Source: Undaria pinnatifida (lineage: Eukaryota; Sar; Phaeophyceae; Laminariales; Alariaceae). Taken from it: a DNA stretch of 64,000 bases. The notes beneath the pieces were generated by a model. The model was not told where the DNA came from, made no database searches, and saw only the letters and a program-made list of their open reading frames with translations. This document shows, one piece after another, positions 1-9,266 of the stretch. The position numbers and the translations under genes were made by a program. The stretch is taken from assembly GCA_012845835.1 (NCBI GenBank), contig JABAKD010000023.1:21360203-21424202 (forward strand). The letters run 5' to 3'. The first letter of the stretch is position 1. Each line of letters starts with the position of its first letter.

Positions 1-85
1 TGTCTTATGTGAGGCTTGATTATCCGCCTTTTTCCGTTTAGCTTGCCGTTTATCTGGTGTAAGGTCTCTGCGTTGAAAGTACCAA

Positions 86-262
86 TTGGATCGAGGGCAT
101 TTCTATGTCCCTTTTATTATTTATTGGATCGAGGGCATTATATGTCCCCTTTAGCGCCCCTCTTTAAGTCTGCATAATTGGTTATTAATTTTTGTATATT
201 TTCACCAGTGTAAGTGCGGCGTACATTGAAGTAGCTAATTGAGGGCATGCAGTGTCGTCTTT
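86..262. repeat. Short spaced repeat of a GATCGAGGGCAT motif
   Basis: A TTGGATCGAGGGCATT..ATGTCCC unit occurs at about 86 and again 38 bases later. A degenerate third copy (AATTGAGGGCATGC) sits at about 238. I see nothing coding in the first 330 bases. Confidence 0.45.
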
Positions 263-332
263 TTTAGTTATTTTCTGTGAGTGAATTCGTCGTATATTTT
301 GTAAACAAACATGGTAAGTTCTTCGTCTACTG

Positions 333-855
333 TGGGAGTAAACACCGAGGGGTTTTCGAAGGCACAATCAACGGCGCCTTCCTTTTTTTGCTTCCTTAAA
401 TTCAACATTTCCAACAATTCATTCCGTCCGATATCATTTTATTGATGACATCTCCTCTTTCCTTTTCGCCTTGAAGCCTCGAAGCCAAGCAGGTTCTCAA
501 ATTCTCCTTACGGCATTTCTGGCCTACTTTTGCTTGGCGACGGTTTTAATAACAGTGTTTCGCCTATGCTTGCTTCCTTCGTTTTTATGTTTTCCTTCCA
601 TCAAAGTGAACCTTTAGAACCTCATGTTCGTGTTAAACTCTTGGCATTACTTTAAGCTTCAATTTCTTTATTACTACAACTTATTTCGTCGAGTGCTACC
701 CTTCCTCACCCAAAGAATGGGCGCCATGGAATGTCAAATTATGATCTTTAGAACTTCATATTCGTATTAAACTCTCGGCATTACTTTAAACTTCCAATAA
801 TGTCGAATCGAACAGCCACAACTTTTCGCCCTTTTTTTCCTCGTCCGAGTGCGGA
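333..855 (+). repeat. Dispersed repeat, inverted copy of 21060-21585
   Basis: Read in reverse complement, 21060-21585 matches this block along its whole length. Shared landmarks are GGGAGTAAACACCGAGGGG at the left end, the GGCGCCTTCC segment, TAAACTCTTGGCATTACTTT and the CCCAAAGAATGGGCGCCATGG segment. A third, more diverged copy lies at about 45967-46170 in the inverted orientation. No coding signature is visible. The two arms flank the 15.4 kb retroelement and the SINE/MITE cluster, so this is a roughly 520 bp inverted repeat separated by about 20 kb. Confidence 0.75.
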
Positions 856-867
856 GCCCTTGAGCTT

Positions 868-1355
868 TATTGCTATACGTTTGCAATTCAGAATGAGATG
901 TCATACAGAAAACAGCGAAGAAGGAGAAGCAAAGAGAGAACCAGAGAGAGTGCGGGAGACTAGAAAGAGGATAGAGACAAGACACGAACAGCAGAGGAAG
1001 ACATAAACACAGCAACAACACAGATTTCTTGTACCTCACTACACGGCTGCGTGTTGCTGCCGTTGGGTGTTCGGGCGAGTTCGGTGTGCGTGCTCGCTGC
1101 TGCGGTGCGCATCATACCGTACCTGTGGGATGGCCCGGCGCTGATGTGCTCCTGCTCTCCTTTCCGCTTCTTCTTTTTCTGCTGCTGCTACCTTCTGGGC
1201 CTCTGTTCGGCTGATGGCAATCTTCTTCTGCGAGGCCGGATATGTGCTTGAGATCGGTCTGTCCTCTGGTGGTGGTCGTGGCTGGCGTGATGGTGTGTCT
1301 GTTGTCTTCGTGGTTTCTGAGACAAGTTTGAATTTCAATCCAATTTTCCATACAA
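868..1355 (+). repeat. Dispersed repeat, direct copy of 43717-44213
   Basis: The block from GCTATACGTTTGCAATTCAG through the CCAATTTTCCATACAAAGTA end is repeated with few changes at 43717-44213. Open frames on both strands exist here but are low-complexity (Ser/Arg or Cys/Leu rich) and are not supported by any recognisable domain. The two copies diverge exactly at the end. Copy 1 runs into a GC palindrome at 1375, and the 43.7 kb copy runs into a different repeat block. This indicates a modular family. Confidence 0.75.
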
Positions 1356-1374
1356 AGTACAGGGGCTCCGCTCC

Positions 1375-1396
1375 GCGGGCGGCTGACGCCGCCCGC
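1375..1396. repeat. GC-rich palindrome (hairpin), family member 1
   Basis: Perfect 9 bp arms GCGGGCGGC / GCCGCCCGC with a 4-base loop, preceded by ACAGGGGCTCCGC. Three other palindromes in the window (21008, 44772, 45935) are preceded by a similar ACA(A)GGG sequence. Confidence 0.6.
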
Positions 1397-1689
1397 TACG
1401 CTCGCGCAAGGCAAGGAAGAATGCAACTAAAAACATGTAAAGGGGGCAGAAAGAAGAGGCGTACGATTTGGTGCGAACATCGCTTTGGTAATGCCAAGAG
1501 CTGCTCGTGCAGAGCAAATTGCCTTGTTGTTGTGCTCAGCTGTGCTGTGTGCTTTTGTTACCGGCGTAACGTTCTGATCGGCAGTACGGGGGTACTTTGC
1601 GTGGGGGAAAAAACAGGGGGCCGTGCGTGATCGAATACATTGTTGTAGATAAAGAAAAAAGAAGAAAAGTAGTACACAACAACACGTAT

Positions 1690-1890
1690 TATACCCTGTA
1701 CTGCTCTATGTTCGACAGAAAGGACACAGCGCAGCACGACACAGCACCGCAGCGAAAGGCACACGGCACCGCACCGCACGGCTTCGCACGGCGCTACGCT
1801 GCGCTGCTGGGCTGTATTAAGCCGGACTGATCTGAGCTGGGCGTGCATTGTGATCCAACAGCGTAGTACCTGATGGTATGTACAAACCTG
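1690..1890 (+). repeat. Dispersed repeat, direct copy of 19312-19490
   Basis: The CTGCTCTATGTTCGACAGA start, the CACGACACA.CACCGCA segment and the CTGAGCTGGG(C/G)GTGC..TTGTGATC end recur at 19312-19490. In the 19 kb copy a 246 bp MITE lies immediately upstream (19066-19311). The present copy has no MITE, so it approximates the pre-insertion arrangement. Not coding. Confidence 0.6.
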
Positions 1891-1924
1891 GTGTAGTAGT
1901 ACCGTATGTACTGTAAGCCTCAAG

Positions 1925-2090
1925 GTCTTCTCGTAGGTTCGAATCCCGGTGTCATCGGGGAAAAAAATAATCTTCGTTATAGAATATAATAGATAGATGT
2001 CAATGTGGCTTTGTGGTCTTGTGGTAGATACTGTCCGCTTATAAGCCTGGTTTTCTGTGGCTGAATCCAGGGGTCATATGAATTTTTCGT
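1925..2090 (+). repeat. tRNA-like SINE dimer, copy 1
   Basis: Two tRNA-like heads in tandem. The first is represented by its B-box-like GGTTCGAATCCCGG at about 1936 followed by TGTCATCGGGG and an A-rich tract. The second (about 2005-2085) has an A-box-like TGTGGTCTTGTGGTAGATA and a degenerate B box GGCTGAATCC. The same arrangement occurs at 18030-18275. Acceptor-stem halves pair poorly, so these are not functional tRNA genes. A Pol III-derived SINE is the best reading. Confidence 0.55.
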
Positions 2091-2137
2091 TTTGTTTCGC
2101 TTTCTTCTCTTTTCTTTCCTTTCCTTTATCTTCTTTT

Positions 2138-2406
2138 TGAGAAATTAAAGGTGGGGGACACAGAGTGCCCCCTGCAGGTCTGCCAATTGAGCAGGTCCTC
2201 GGAGAGTACTCACTTTCGTTCCTTCGTAGAGATGTAGCTTTATTCGTTTCCACCAGAGCCCGGGATAGCTTCTGAGATCGGAGGCGCGTGCCTCCGATCT
2301 AGTTCCTAACTTCCCCGAATATAATACGCCAACCTTATCATACGAAACCCATCCAAATGATCTTAAATTCGGATACCTGCAGGCCTTTCAAGGCCGTATC
2401 TTAACA
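2138..2406 (-). repeat. 3' LTR of element 1 (269 bp)
   Basis: On the minus strand it begins TGTTAAGATACGGCC and ends with CA. It matches 17279-17548 and the LTRs at 33509-33775 and 61012-61280. It contains a perfect 26 bp palindrome (2275-2300, AGATCGGAGGCGCG then its complement) and, downstream on the minus strand, an AATAAA in CGAATAAAGC that could serve as polyadenylation signal. The preceding GGGTGGGCTAG could be a short polypurine tract. Confidence 0.9.
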
Positions 2407-3268
2407 CTAGCCCACCCTGATGAGTCGCATATGCAGAAATATGGGAGATTCGGGGAAAAACCCGGTTCTACGAACTAGACCATGAGTCGAAGATGCGGCT
2501 CCTCAAACCCCACTCCCACACCTCTAACCGTCTGGCTATGGAACCAGGAACATGCGAAGAAAAGCAGTAGAAAGAAAAGCAGACCCTACAGCAAGGCAAT
2601 AATCACCCATCAAAAACCTGCCGCATGCCGCCGGTGTGGCAGGGGGGGCAGAAAAGGCTCTAGAACCTGCCGCATGCCGCCGGTGTGGCGGGGGGGGGCA
2701 GTAAAGCCTCTGCGGCAAACCAACCACAGGAAAAGTACTATGGCGAGGCGAGCCCTCGTCGATATGGAGGGGAACACAGGCGCTAACACAAGGGAGAAGT
2801 CATGCGAAAAACCTCCCGCGGGCCATCGGCAAGGCGGGGGGTTAGACGAGGAAACGACGAATACCCGGGATGGAAGTTGTCAACACTTACAGCCCCGCTA
2901 GGGGAGGAAGTGTTTAGACGACAAAAAAAAAAAAAAAGCAGAACAAATACAACACAAAAAACATAAAAGAAGACACACAGACCCGTACACTGGTCGCCCC
3001 CCGGCTTTGGGCTGAGGAGGGCGTCGGCAGGGCGAAATTGAACAATGACAAAAAGGCGACAGCCCTGCGCCTCAGATAGCGGCGTTTTACCCAAATCCTG
3101 ACCCGGCACTGAGCAGGGGGTTTGGCAGGACAGAAAAGAAAAATGGAAAGAACCGCCCCAAAACTCGATGAAGACCCTCAGGAGACTACGAACGACCCAA
3201 AGACAAAGACGAAAAACTCATACCTCAAACAAATGAAGAACTATCGAGAAGCGGTGGTGGCTTGGAAG
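2407..3268 (-). other. 3' untranslated region of element 1
   Basis: Non-coding stretch between the pol stop and the 3' LTR, conserved in all three copies of the family (32613-33508 and 60156-61011). It holds two tandem copies of a roughly 47 bp unit containing GCCGCATGCCGCCGG (2620-2705) and an A13-like run near 2920. Plus-strand open frames here are not conserved between copies and are rejected as genes. Confidence 0.75.
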
Positions 3269-6200
3269 TCAACTGGCCACGGCCGCGCCTCGAGGTTCGT
3301 CTACGTTAAGTTGGATTCCCCGAGGAAACGCACTGGCGATGTGAACTTGCAAGCACCAAGAGCCTCGTACGGCTCCCGTTGAAGTCGTGTAGCGCGCCGG
3401 GGGAAGAGCAAGCTTAATCGGTCCCGGGTCGTCCAGAAAGCGGACCAGGTATACCTTGTCCTCGGTAGTGCTCGCGCTGATTTTTCCTAGCCACCATAAA
3501 CCATCGTCTCCCTTGTACCAAAAGTGGGTTCCCTTAGGAAGTACGGTGTCGTGGTAGCGACGGAGCCAATCGGTGCGGGGAACACAGGCGTAGCCCGGCG
3601 CTAGGAAACGTTCCCCGTTGTTGCGGGAGAGCTCACGCTGTGCCGCCCCGATCCGCATTCGGCGGTAAAGGCGGTTGGTTTGGCGGTGCTGGTCCGGGGT
3701 TCCGGCCCAATAACGCAAGATGTGGGGGCGGGAGAGGTGAAGGTCCATTTCCCGCTCCCAGGACGGTTCGGAGAGTCCCGCCCAATGCGTCTTGTATAGC
3801 ACCGCGATGACGCCACCTCGCCCCCGTACCGACTGATGACCAGTGATCTGCTCCACCTCCAGCCGTTGGAGGGGAGTCGAAACGTCGTCTTGAGTGACGT
3901 GGTACGGCGGGGACTTCTTGGAAAATTTGTTGAGCACATACTGTGTCAGCCCCGCGGGTAGGTATTTGGGCATGTCCCCGCTGTCGTGGGGGTTGGCACA
4001 GGGTTTGCAGCGCTCGATGGCCATACGCCGACGAGCGTCCGAACCAGGCAGGTCGGAAGGGAGATCCAAATAAAGGAGGTTGCTCCCGAGCGGCGAGCCG
4101 TCCGGGGTCTCGGCGGCGGAGCAGGGACCGACGGCCAGGACCTTGTATGGGCCCGTCCAGTTAAGCGCGAGTTTGGCCTTGAGTACCTTGGCGTCGGTAT
4201 TCGCCTTCACACCCTGGCGGATGGTAGAGGCAGAATTGTATACCCATGCCCAACCACCCAAAGTGAAGTTAGGTGCTGGACGCAGCGCGTCGGCGAGGGC
4301 GGAGTTTCTGCGGTTAACACGGGAAACGGTGAGGGCGTGGTGTGCGCGGACAATGTCGTTCGCGCGCTTTTGCCGGTCGGTGGCCAAATCGCAATGGGCC
4401 AGGTGGTCACGGGCCAGACTCTGGTGTCCCACGACACCTTTGCGGTCGAAAATCGTCAGGGGGAGCATTGGGAGTCTGCCCATGTGGACCTCGTTGGGCG
4501 CCAAACCCGTCGCCGCGCTGACAGAGTTGTTGTAAGCGAATTCGACGTGGGGCAAATGCAAGTCCCAGTCGTCTTGTCGCTCGTTGACGACCATAGCCAG
4601 CATTTGTGCCATAGTGTGATTTACCCGCTCAACGCCCCCGTTACAGTTGGGATGGTAGGAGCTTGTAGCAAGCTTGTGTACACCCAACAGCTGATATACA
4701 GCTTGTGAAAGCTTGGAGCAGGACTGCAGTCCGTTGTCCGAGAGTATGGTGCGCGGGCACCCCCACAAGGGGATGCATTGGTTCACCAGGATATTGGCTG
4801 TACCTTCCGCGGTGAACTCAGCGGCAGTGACGGGGAACATGTCGGCCCGACAACTGAAGCGATCGGTGAACAGCCGGATGTAGGTGTTGCCTCGTGGTGT
4901 GACCGGAAGGGGGCCGAAGTAGTCAACACTGACGGCGATACCTGGACCTTCCGGCAGAGGCATTGCGATGATGGGCCAGCGGACAGTCAGCCGTGGGGTT
5001 TTCCGCGCTTGGCACTTCAAGCAGTGGCGAAGCCACCACCGGGTACACACACTCATGCCAATCCACCAATAAAAACGCTCCAGCATGCGCAACGTGCGCG
5101 TGGTGCCAAGGTGGCAGGAGGCCGTCGAGTGGCAAGCTTGCATGATCCAAGGGCGCATGAGCAGGGGAACGTAGATGCGAACTGGCTCGTTGTTTAGCAA
5201 GCAAGCAGCTCGCCCCACAGAGTTCGGTTTGGCAGAGCTTGTTGGCGGGAGTGTCGGTTTACGGACGAGTAGGACAAAGTCGTCGTCGGTTGTATGTAGT
5301 CGACCCTTACCCGCCAGTTCCTGGATGTCTGAGAGAGAGGGACGCTTGGGCGAGGGGTAGCATGCCAAGAAGTCCGGTGGCAGGGGCGACGGCCGGCCGA
5401 TAGAGATGTAACGTATCGTGGCGTGGCACGTCGGCTCTGCGTGTTGTTCGCGCGTCCAATCGGCATGTGAATAGCGCGCGACGGAGTCCGCGAATCGCAA
5501 CTCAGCAGCGTCGCCGAGGGCATCCGACCTTGTAAGTGTAGCCGGCGTTTCACCAGGAGGAGGCGTAAGCCGTAGAAGCGGAGTTCCCATAGGCTCTGCG
5601 TGGTCGTGGTCGGACGGAAGTGGTACCGTGCGGGCCGGTGGGTCGGCAAGAGTAGGGGTCGCGGCGACTGGCGGAGCCGGCCGCGGCCGTCGGGCTCGCG
5701 GCGGAGTTGTAGCTCGTCTGGACGATAACTGGGGGACCCCGTCGGGCCCGAAGCCATAGTCGACAGTAGGGGGTGCCTTACCAGCTGCTGTTGCTGAACG
5801 CCGGCGCGTCCGAGTGGAGATGCGGTCCGAAAAGGGCGTCGTCGTCTGGGGCGCCGGGAATCCAGGCGAGGTTGGGACGGACGCGGTCGGGCCCATGGGC
5901 TCGACGGGGTTTGTCCCTTGTACCGAGCTCCGTGAAGGAGTCGGTTGGGCCACTGATGTCGTGGCAGCCGGGGCTTCGGCGGAGTCTTCGTTGGTCACGG
6001 TGGGTACAGCAAAAACCGAAGCGAAATTGTAGTCGGCTGTACGCGAGCCCCCGTCTCGGCCGGGCGAGCTATCGACGGTGGCCGTGGATGCAGAAACACG
6101 AGCGACGAATCTCCTGGAAGGAGTAGGAAGGTCGTTAAGCTTCATACGTGGCCCGTGTGTGCGAAAATCGCAGAAGTCGGCAAGAGTGAGAGGAAGCCCA

Positions 6201-7810
6201 CCCAAGGCATTACTTTCGGTGCGGGGCATTAGCCCACCCAAGCCGACACCCGGTATCGGAGAAGAAGGAGTGTACAGCCCGCAAGCCCGTATGAGGTATA
6301 TACCACCATCCTCAACAGGGGTAAGGCTCGTCGAACCATTGCGGTCGTGTTCCGTGGCAGGCTCCGGCAAGCGAGACAGGAAGTCAGCGTTGCCGTTTGC
6401 GCTTCCTTTTCGGTATTCGAGGGTGTAATCGAATGCGGTGAGGAACTCGAGCCACCTCTGGACTCGGCCGTTGTGATTCCCCACTTTGCCTATGTTTTCC
6501 AGAGCCTTGTGGTCTGAGAATATTCGGAACTTGGTGCCCCAAAGGAAGCCGCGGAGGCGCTTGAGAGCCCAGACGATGCTGCCAGCCTCCAAATCGAGAG
6601 GAGTCCAATGCCTTTCCGAGTCGAGCGTAGCTCGACTGATGTATGCGATGGCTTTTATGGAGCCGTCCGTATGCTCCTGTTCGAGAGCGGCTCCGAACCC
6701 GTCGATGCCGTCATCGCAGTACACGTGGAACGGGCGAGTGCCGTCGGCGACGGCGTCCCAATCAGGGAAAACGAGGACCGGCGGGGTCGTGAGCTCCGCC
6801 AAAATTTCTCTCACCAACTTTTCCATAGCCGGCGTGAAGGCAAACTTTACCCCCTTCCGAAGGAGTGCGTTAATAGGACGAAGTCTCTTCGATAAGTCGG
6901 GCAAAAATTTGCGGTAATAGTTGATACCACCCATGAGTGCGCGCACCTGCTTAACGTCAGTGGGCATCGGCATATTGGTCAATGCCGACACTTTTTCCGA
7001 ATTCGGGCGTAGGCCTGCTGGAGAAATGGAGTGGCGTAGAAAGTTCGCATCGGTAGCGCCCAAACGCGCCTTCGAGGGGGAAAGCTTGAGATTGTGCTTT
7101 CGAAGGCGTTCGAAGAGAGAGCGAATCGTCCGAACATGCGTTACCGGGTCGGAGTCGAACACGATGACATCGTCGAGGTAAGCTGCCACCTGTGTCAAAC
7201 CCTTGATCACCTCATTGATAACCTTGGCGAACCACCCAGGCGAGGCGCTGCTGCCCTGGGGCATAACGAGCCACTCATAAAGGCCCGTGGGTGTGCAGAA
7301 CGCTGTAAGGGGAATTGTGTCCTTTTGTGCCGTTATCTGGTGGAACGAGGAAACCAAGTCGAACAGGGGAAACACCCGACCTGAGCCCAAGGAGTCCAGG
7401 ACCTGGTCCACGCGCGGAATCGGCAGTTGGCTGAGCTTGCTAATTTGGTTGAGCTTCTTGTAGTTCACCGTGATCCTCACACCGCCAGATTTCTTCGGGA
7501 TGACCACCAGCGGGCTCGAGTACGGTGAGGTCGAGTGCTGAATCAGCCCAGCCGCGAGGTACTGGTCAAGGGTCGCGTCCACTTCTCTGGCCAGTATAGG
7601 GTTTATGCGATGGGGCCGTGAAGTGACCGGAGCGCTGCCCTCCGGAACCGAGATTTCAAAGGGCATTGGGGAGCATGACCCAATATCCGTCTTCGAGGTG
7701 GAGAACACGTCAGAAAAGTCGCAGAGCACATCCCCCAGTTGCTCAATGGTCGGGGGGTCCCAACCAGGGTCGTGTAAGTCGAACGCAATCTCCCGCAGGT
7801 GCGGTGGGAG
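3269..7810 (-). CDS. pol: pol polyprotein: RT, RNase H, integrase, chromodomain and C-terminal reader-like domain
   Basis: Open from just after the TGA at 7811-7813 to the TGA at 3269-3271, with no initiator of its own because it continues a polyprotein frame. Residues are counted from 7729. Reverse transcriptase spans about 30-200 with the catalytic YLDD at 184-187 (7169-7180). RNase H spans about 330-460 (VYCDD at 336-340, SDHKAL further on). A ~400-residue Pro/Ser/Ala-rich spacer follows. Integrase has an HHCC zinc site (H-x5-H-x29-C-x2-C) and catalytic D936, D998 and E1034, with exactly 35 residues between the last two (DD35E). A chromodomain at about 1283-1337 carries WAGLSEPSWE, W1324. 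A C-terminal segment around 1398-1435 (FWYKGDDGLWWLGKI) resembles a Tudor/SH3-like fold. Catalytic residues are all present, so this ORF looks functional although its upstream frame is broken. The element 3 copy differs by D-to-E in integrase. Confidence 0.92.
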   Translation of the reverse strand, partial: LPPHLREIAFDLHDPGWDPPTIEQLGDVLCDFSDVFSTSKTDIGSCSPMPFEISVPEGSAPVTSRPHRINPILAREVDATLDQYLAAGLIQHSTSPYSSPLVVIPKKSGGVRITVNYKKLNQISKLSQLPIPRVDQVLDSLGSGRVFPLFDLVSSFHQITAQKDTIPLTAFCTPTGLYEWLVMPQGSSASPGWFAKVINEVIKGLTQVAAYLDDVIVFDSDPVTHVRTIRSLFERLRKHNLKLSPSKARLGATDANFLRHSISPAGLRPNSEKVSALTNMPMPTDVKQVRALMGGINYYRKFLPDLSKRLRPINALLRKGVKFAFTPAMEKLVREILAELTTPPVLVFPDWDAVADGTRPFHVYCDDGIDGFGAALEQEHTDGSIKAIAYISRATLDSERHWTPLDLEAGSIVWALKRLRGFLWGTKFRIFSDHKALENIGKVGNHNGRVQRWLEFLTAFDYTLEYRKGSANGNADFLSRLPEPATEHDRNGSTSLTPVEDGGIYLIRACGLYTPSSPIPGVGLGGLMPRTESNALGGLPLTLADFCDFRTHGPRMKLNDLPTPSRRFVARVSASTATVDSSPGRDGGSRTADYNFASVFAVPTVTNEDSAEAPAATTSVAQPTPSRSSVQGTNPVEPMGPTASVPTSPGFPAPQTTTPFSDRISTRTRRRSATAAGKAPPTVDYGFGPDGVPQLSSRRATTPPRARRPRPAPPVAATPTLADPPARTVPLPSDHDHAEPMGTPLLRLTPPPGETPATLTRSDALGDAAELRFADSVARYSHADWTREQHAEPTCHATIRYISIGRPSPLPPDFLACYPSPKRPSLSDIQELAGKGRLHTTDDDFVLLVRKPTLPPTSSAKPNSVGRAACLLNNEPVRIYVPLLMRPWIMQACHSTASCHLGTTRTLRMLERFYWWIGMSVCTRWWLRHCLKCQARKTPRLTVRWPIIAMPLPEGPGIAVSVDYFGPLPVTPRGNTYIRLFTDRFSCRADMFPVTAAEFTAEGTANILVNQCIPLWGCPRTILSDNGLQSCSKLSQAVYQLLGVHKLATSSYHPNCNGGVERVNHTMAQMLAMVVNERQDDWDLHLPHVEFAYNNSVSAATGLAPNEVHMGRLPMLPLTIFDRKGVVGHQSLARDHLAHCDLATDRQKRANDIVRAHHALTVSRVNRRNSALADALRPAPNFTLGGWAWVYNSASTIRQGVKANTDAKVLKAKLALNWTGPYKVLAVGPCSAAETPDGSPLGSNLLYLDLPSDLPGSDARRRMAIERCKPCANPHDSGDMPKYLPAGLTQYVLNKFSKKSPPYHVTQDDVSTPLQRLEVEQITGHQSVRGRGGVIAVLYKTHWAGLSEPSWEREMDLHLSRPHILRYWAGTPDQHRQTNRLYRRMRIGAAQRELSRNNGERFLAPGYACVPRTDWLRRYHDTVLPKGTHFWYKGDDGLWWLGKISASTTEDKVYLVRFLDDPGPIKLALPPARYTTSTGAVRGSWCLQVHIASAFPRGIQLNVDEPRGAAVAS

Positions 7811-7813
7811 TCA

Positions 7814-9020
7814 GGCCCATACGCGTAGAAATGCAGAACGTTGGACCGGGTTCAAACGTTCCATAAGCGTCGGCGAGGGCGACGGTACGGCGGGAACTAT
7901 CCCCTCCGCGCCGGTCGGGCTCGCGACCGCAGAGACCTGGCTGTCCGAAGTCTGGCCAGGGTGGGGACCCGCAGCCTTGATAGGGTGTTGCAAGGCACCC
8001 AGCGGGATGCGCAAAAGTGGGGCGTCGGCGACTCCGATAAGGTCGCCTGGCTCGAGGTCTGCGACACCTATGACGGGAAGCACCTGTCGTCCTGAAGCAA
8101 CAAAGTGTTTCTGTCCCGAAAGAACATCCGGCTGCGGCAGTATGTCGACAAGATAGTGTCCTGTGAGCTCAGGAGAGCCGTTACTGCGCACCAAGTTGAC
8201 CTCGAGCAGTTGGGGTTCGTCCGACAAAGTGACGCCTGTAGAGCCATCATAGCGAAGGTGGAAAGCACCGTTCGATGCTGCGGGGTCGACGGCATAAGCC
8301 GCTACGCCTGCTGTGGCGTGGTGGGACAACGTCAGCTCGCCCAAAACCCGATTATCGAGAGGACGAGGGGGCAGGGCGCGGTACGAACGGGTGTTGAAGC
8401 GCATCCAACTGTCGCGGCCCAGCAAGACAGCGTGCTACATGACCGAAGGAGGGACCACGCATGCCCACACCGCGAGAGAGCATGTCGGTTCTTTTTCGAG
8501 GAAGAATTGAACGCTCAGACGGATGTGGGTCGCGGTCCGTAAAGGGGCGGATTCGCCAAAGCCACCCCAGGAGCTAGGGCTGCTAGGCCGCTCGCACGTC
8601 GATGAGGCGGCGCCTACCGATAGCATACGATCCAACACGTCACGACGGATGAAGGTTTGGGGGGAGCCAGTGTCAAGCAGCGCTGTACATATGTAGGGCG
8701 CAATAGCGTCCCCTCCGCTATGTATTGCAATATCGGTAGTGAAAGAATCGTCGTCCAGCGTCACGGTACCCCCGACGAGGCAGGGGCCATGTTCCGGCAG
8801 TGCGCGGTCTGAGGCACCGCGAAAAGCTACCGCCAAAACCTCCGGGCTTTGATCGGCGGGTGTACCTGAAAAATAGGCCGAAGGAGGGCCTTGGGCAGCG
8901 CCGACCGCGGTCCCCAAGCGCGACTGCTGAGCGGACGAAATTTCATGGATTCCAGCATTCCCGGTGGGCCTGCGGAATCGACTAGGGGAGGCCGGGTGTG
9001 GCGATCCGTCCTCGCAGTCG
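7814..9020 (-). pseudogene. Retropepsin (aspartic protease) segment of pol, interrupted by TAG and followed by TGA
   Basis: Same frame as the RT-integrase ORF. The active-site LLDTGSPQTFI is at 8666-8674 (the DTG codons). An in-frame TAG at 8435-8437 falls just before LLGRDSW, the conserved C-terminal turn of retropepsins. A second in-frame stop, TGA at 7811-7813, replaces a CGA that element 3 still has (VWARLPPHL). The ~200 residues between protease and RT contain HFVASGRQVLPVIGVADLE, conserved in element 3 (55107-55690). The upstream end joins a MITE at 9021. With that removed the frame runs directly into NADAR. Either stop could be suppressed, but element 3 argues that at least the TGA is a point mutation. 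Confidence 0.82.
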
Positions 9021-9266
9021 ACTGATTCTACGATAGCCCCCCCCTCAAACCAGCGATGGTCTTTAACGAACGATTCATGGCTGCTCGACACAAGGACGGA
9101 TACAACTGAAAACGGGGTGTCCACATATTTTCTTGGGTGCAAAGGCCTATCGATCGATGACGTCGGGGTGTCGAGGGACACCGTATTTCAGGAGATACGA
9201 CCGGGAGCTGGTTTTGAAACCAGCGATTTCGTTAAAGAAAAGTTGGGGGGGCTACCGTGGAGGGTT
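9021..9266. mobile_element. 246 bp MITE, copy A, inserted between NADAR and protease
   Basis: Flanked by a 7 bp duplication GCAGTCG (9014-9020 and 9267-9273). Imperfect terminal inverted repeats: left ACTGATTCTACGATAGCCCC, right end complementary to AACCCTCCACGGTAGCCCCC, followed by inverted CAAACCAGCGAT / ATCGCTGGTTT segments. A second copy of exactly the same length lies at 19066-19311 in the same orientation. Element 2 lacks it at the homologous position (about 28815). It carries no gene. The insertion adds 253 bp and therefore breaks a polyprotein frame. The superfamily is unknown to me. Confidence 0.85.
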
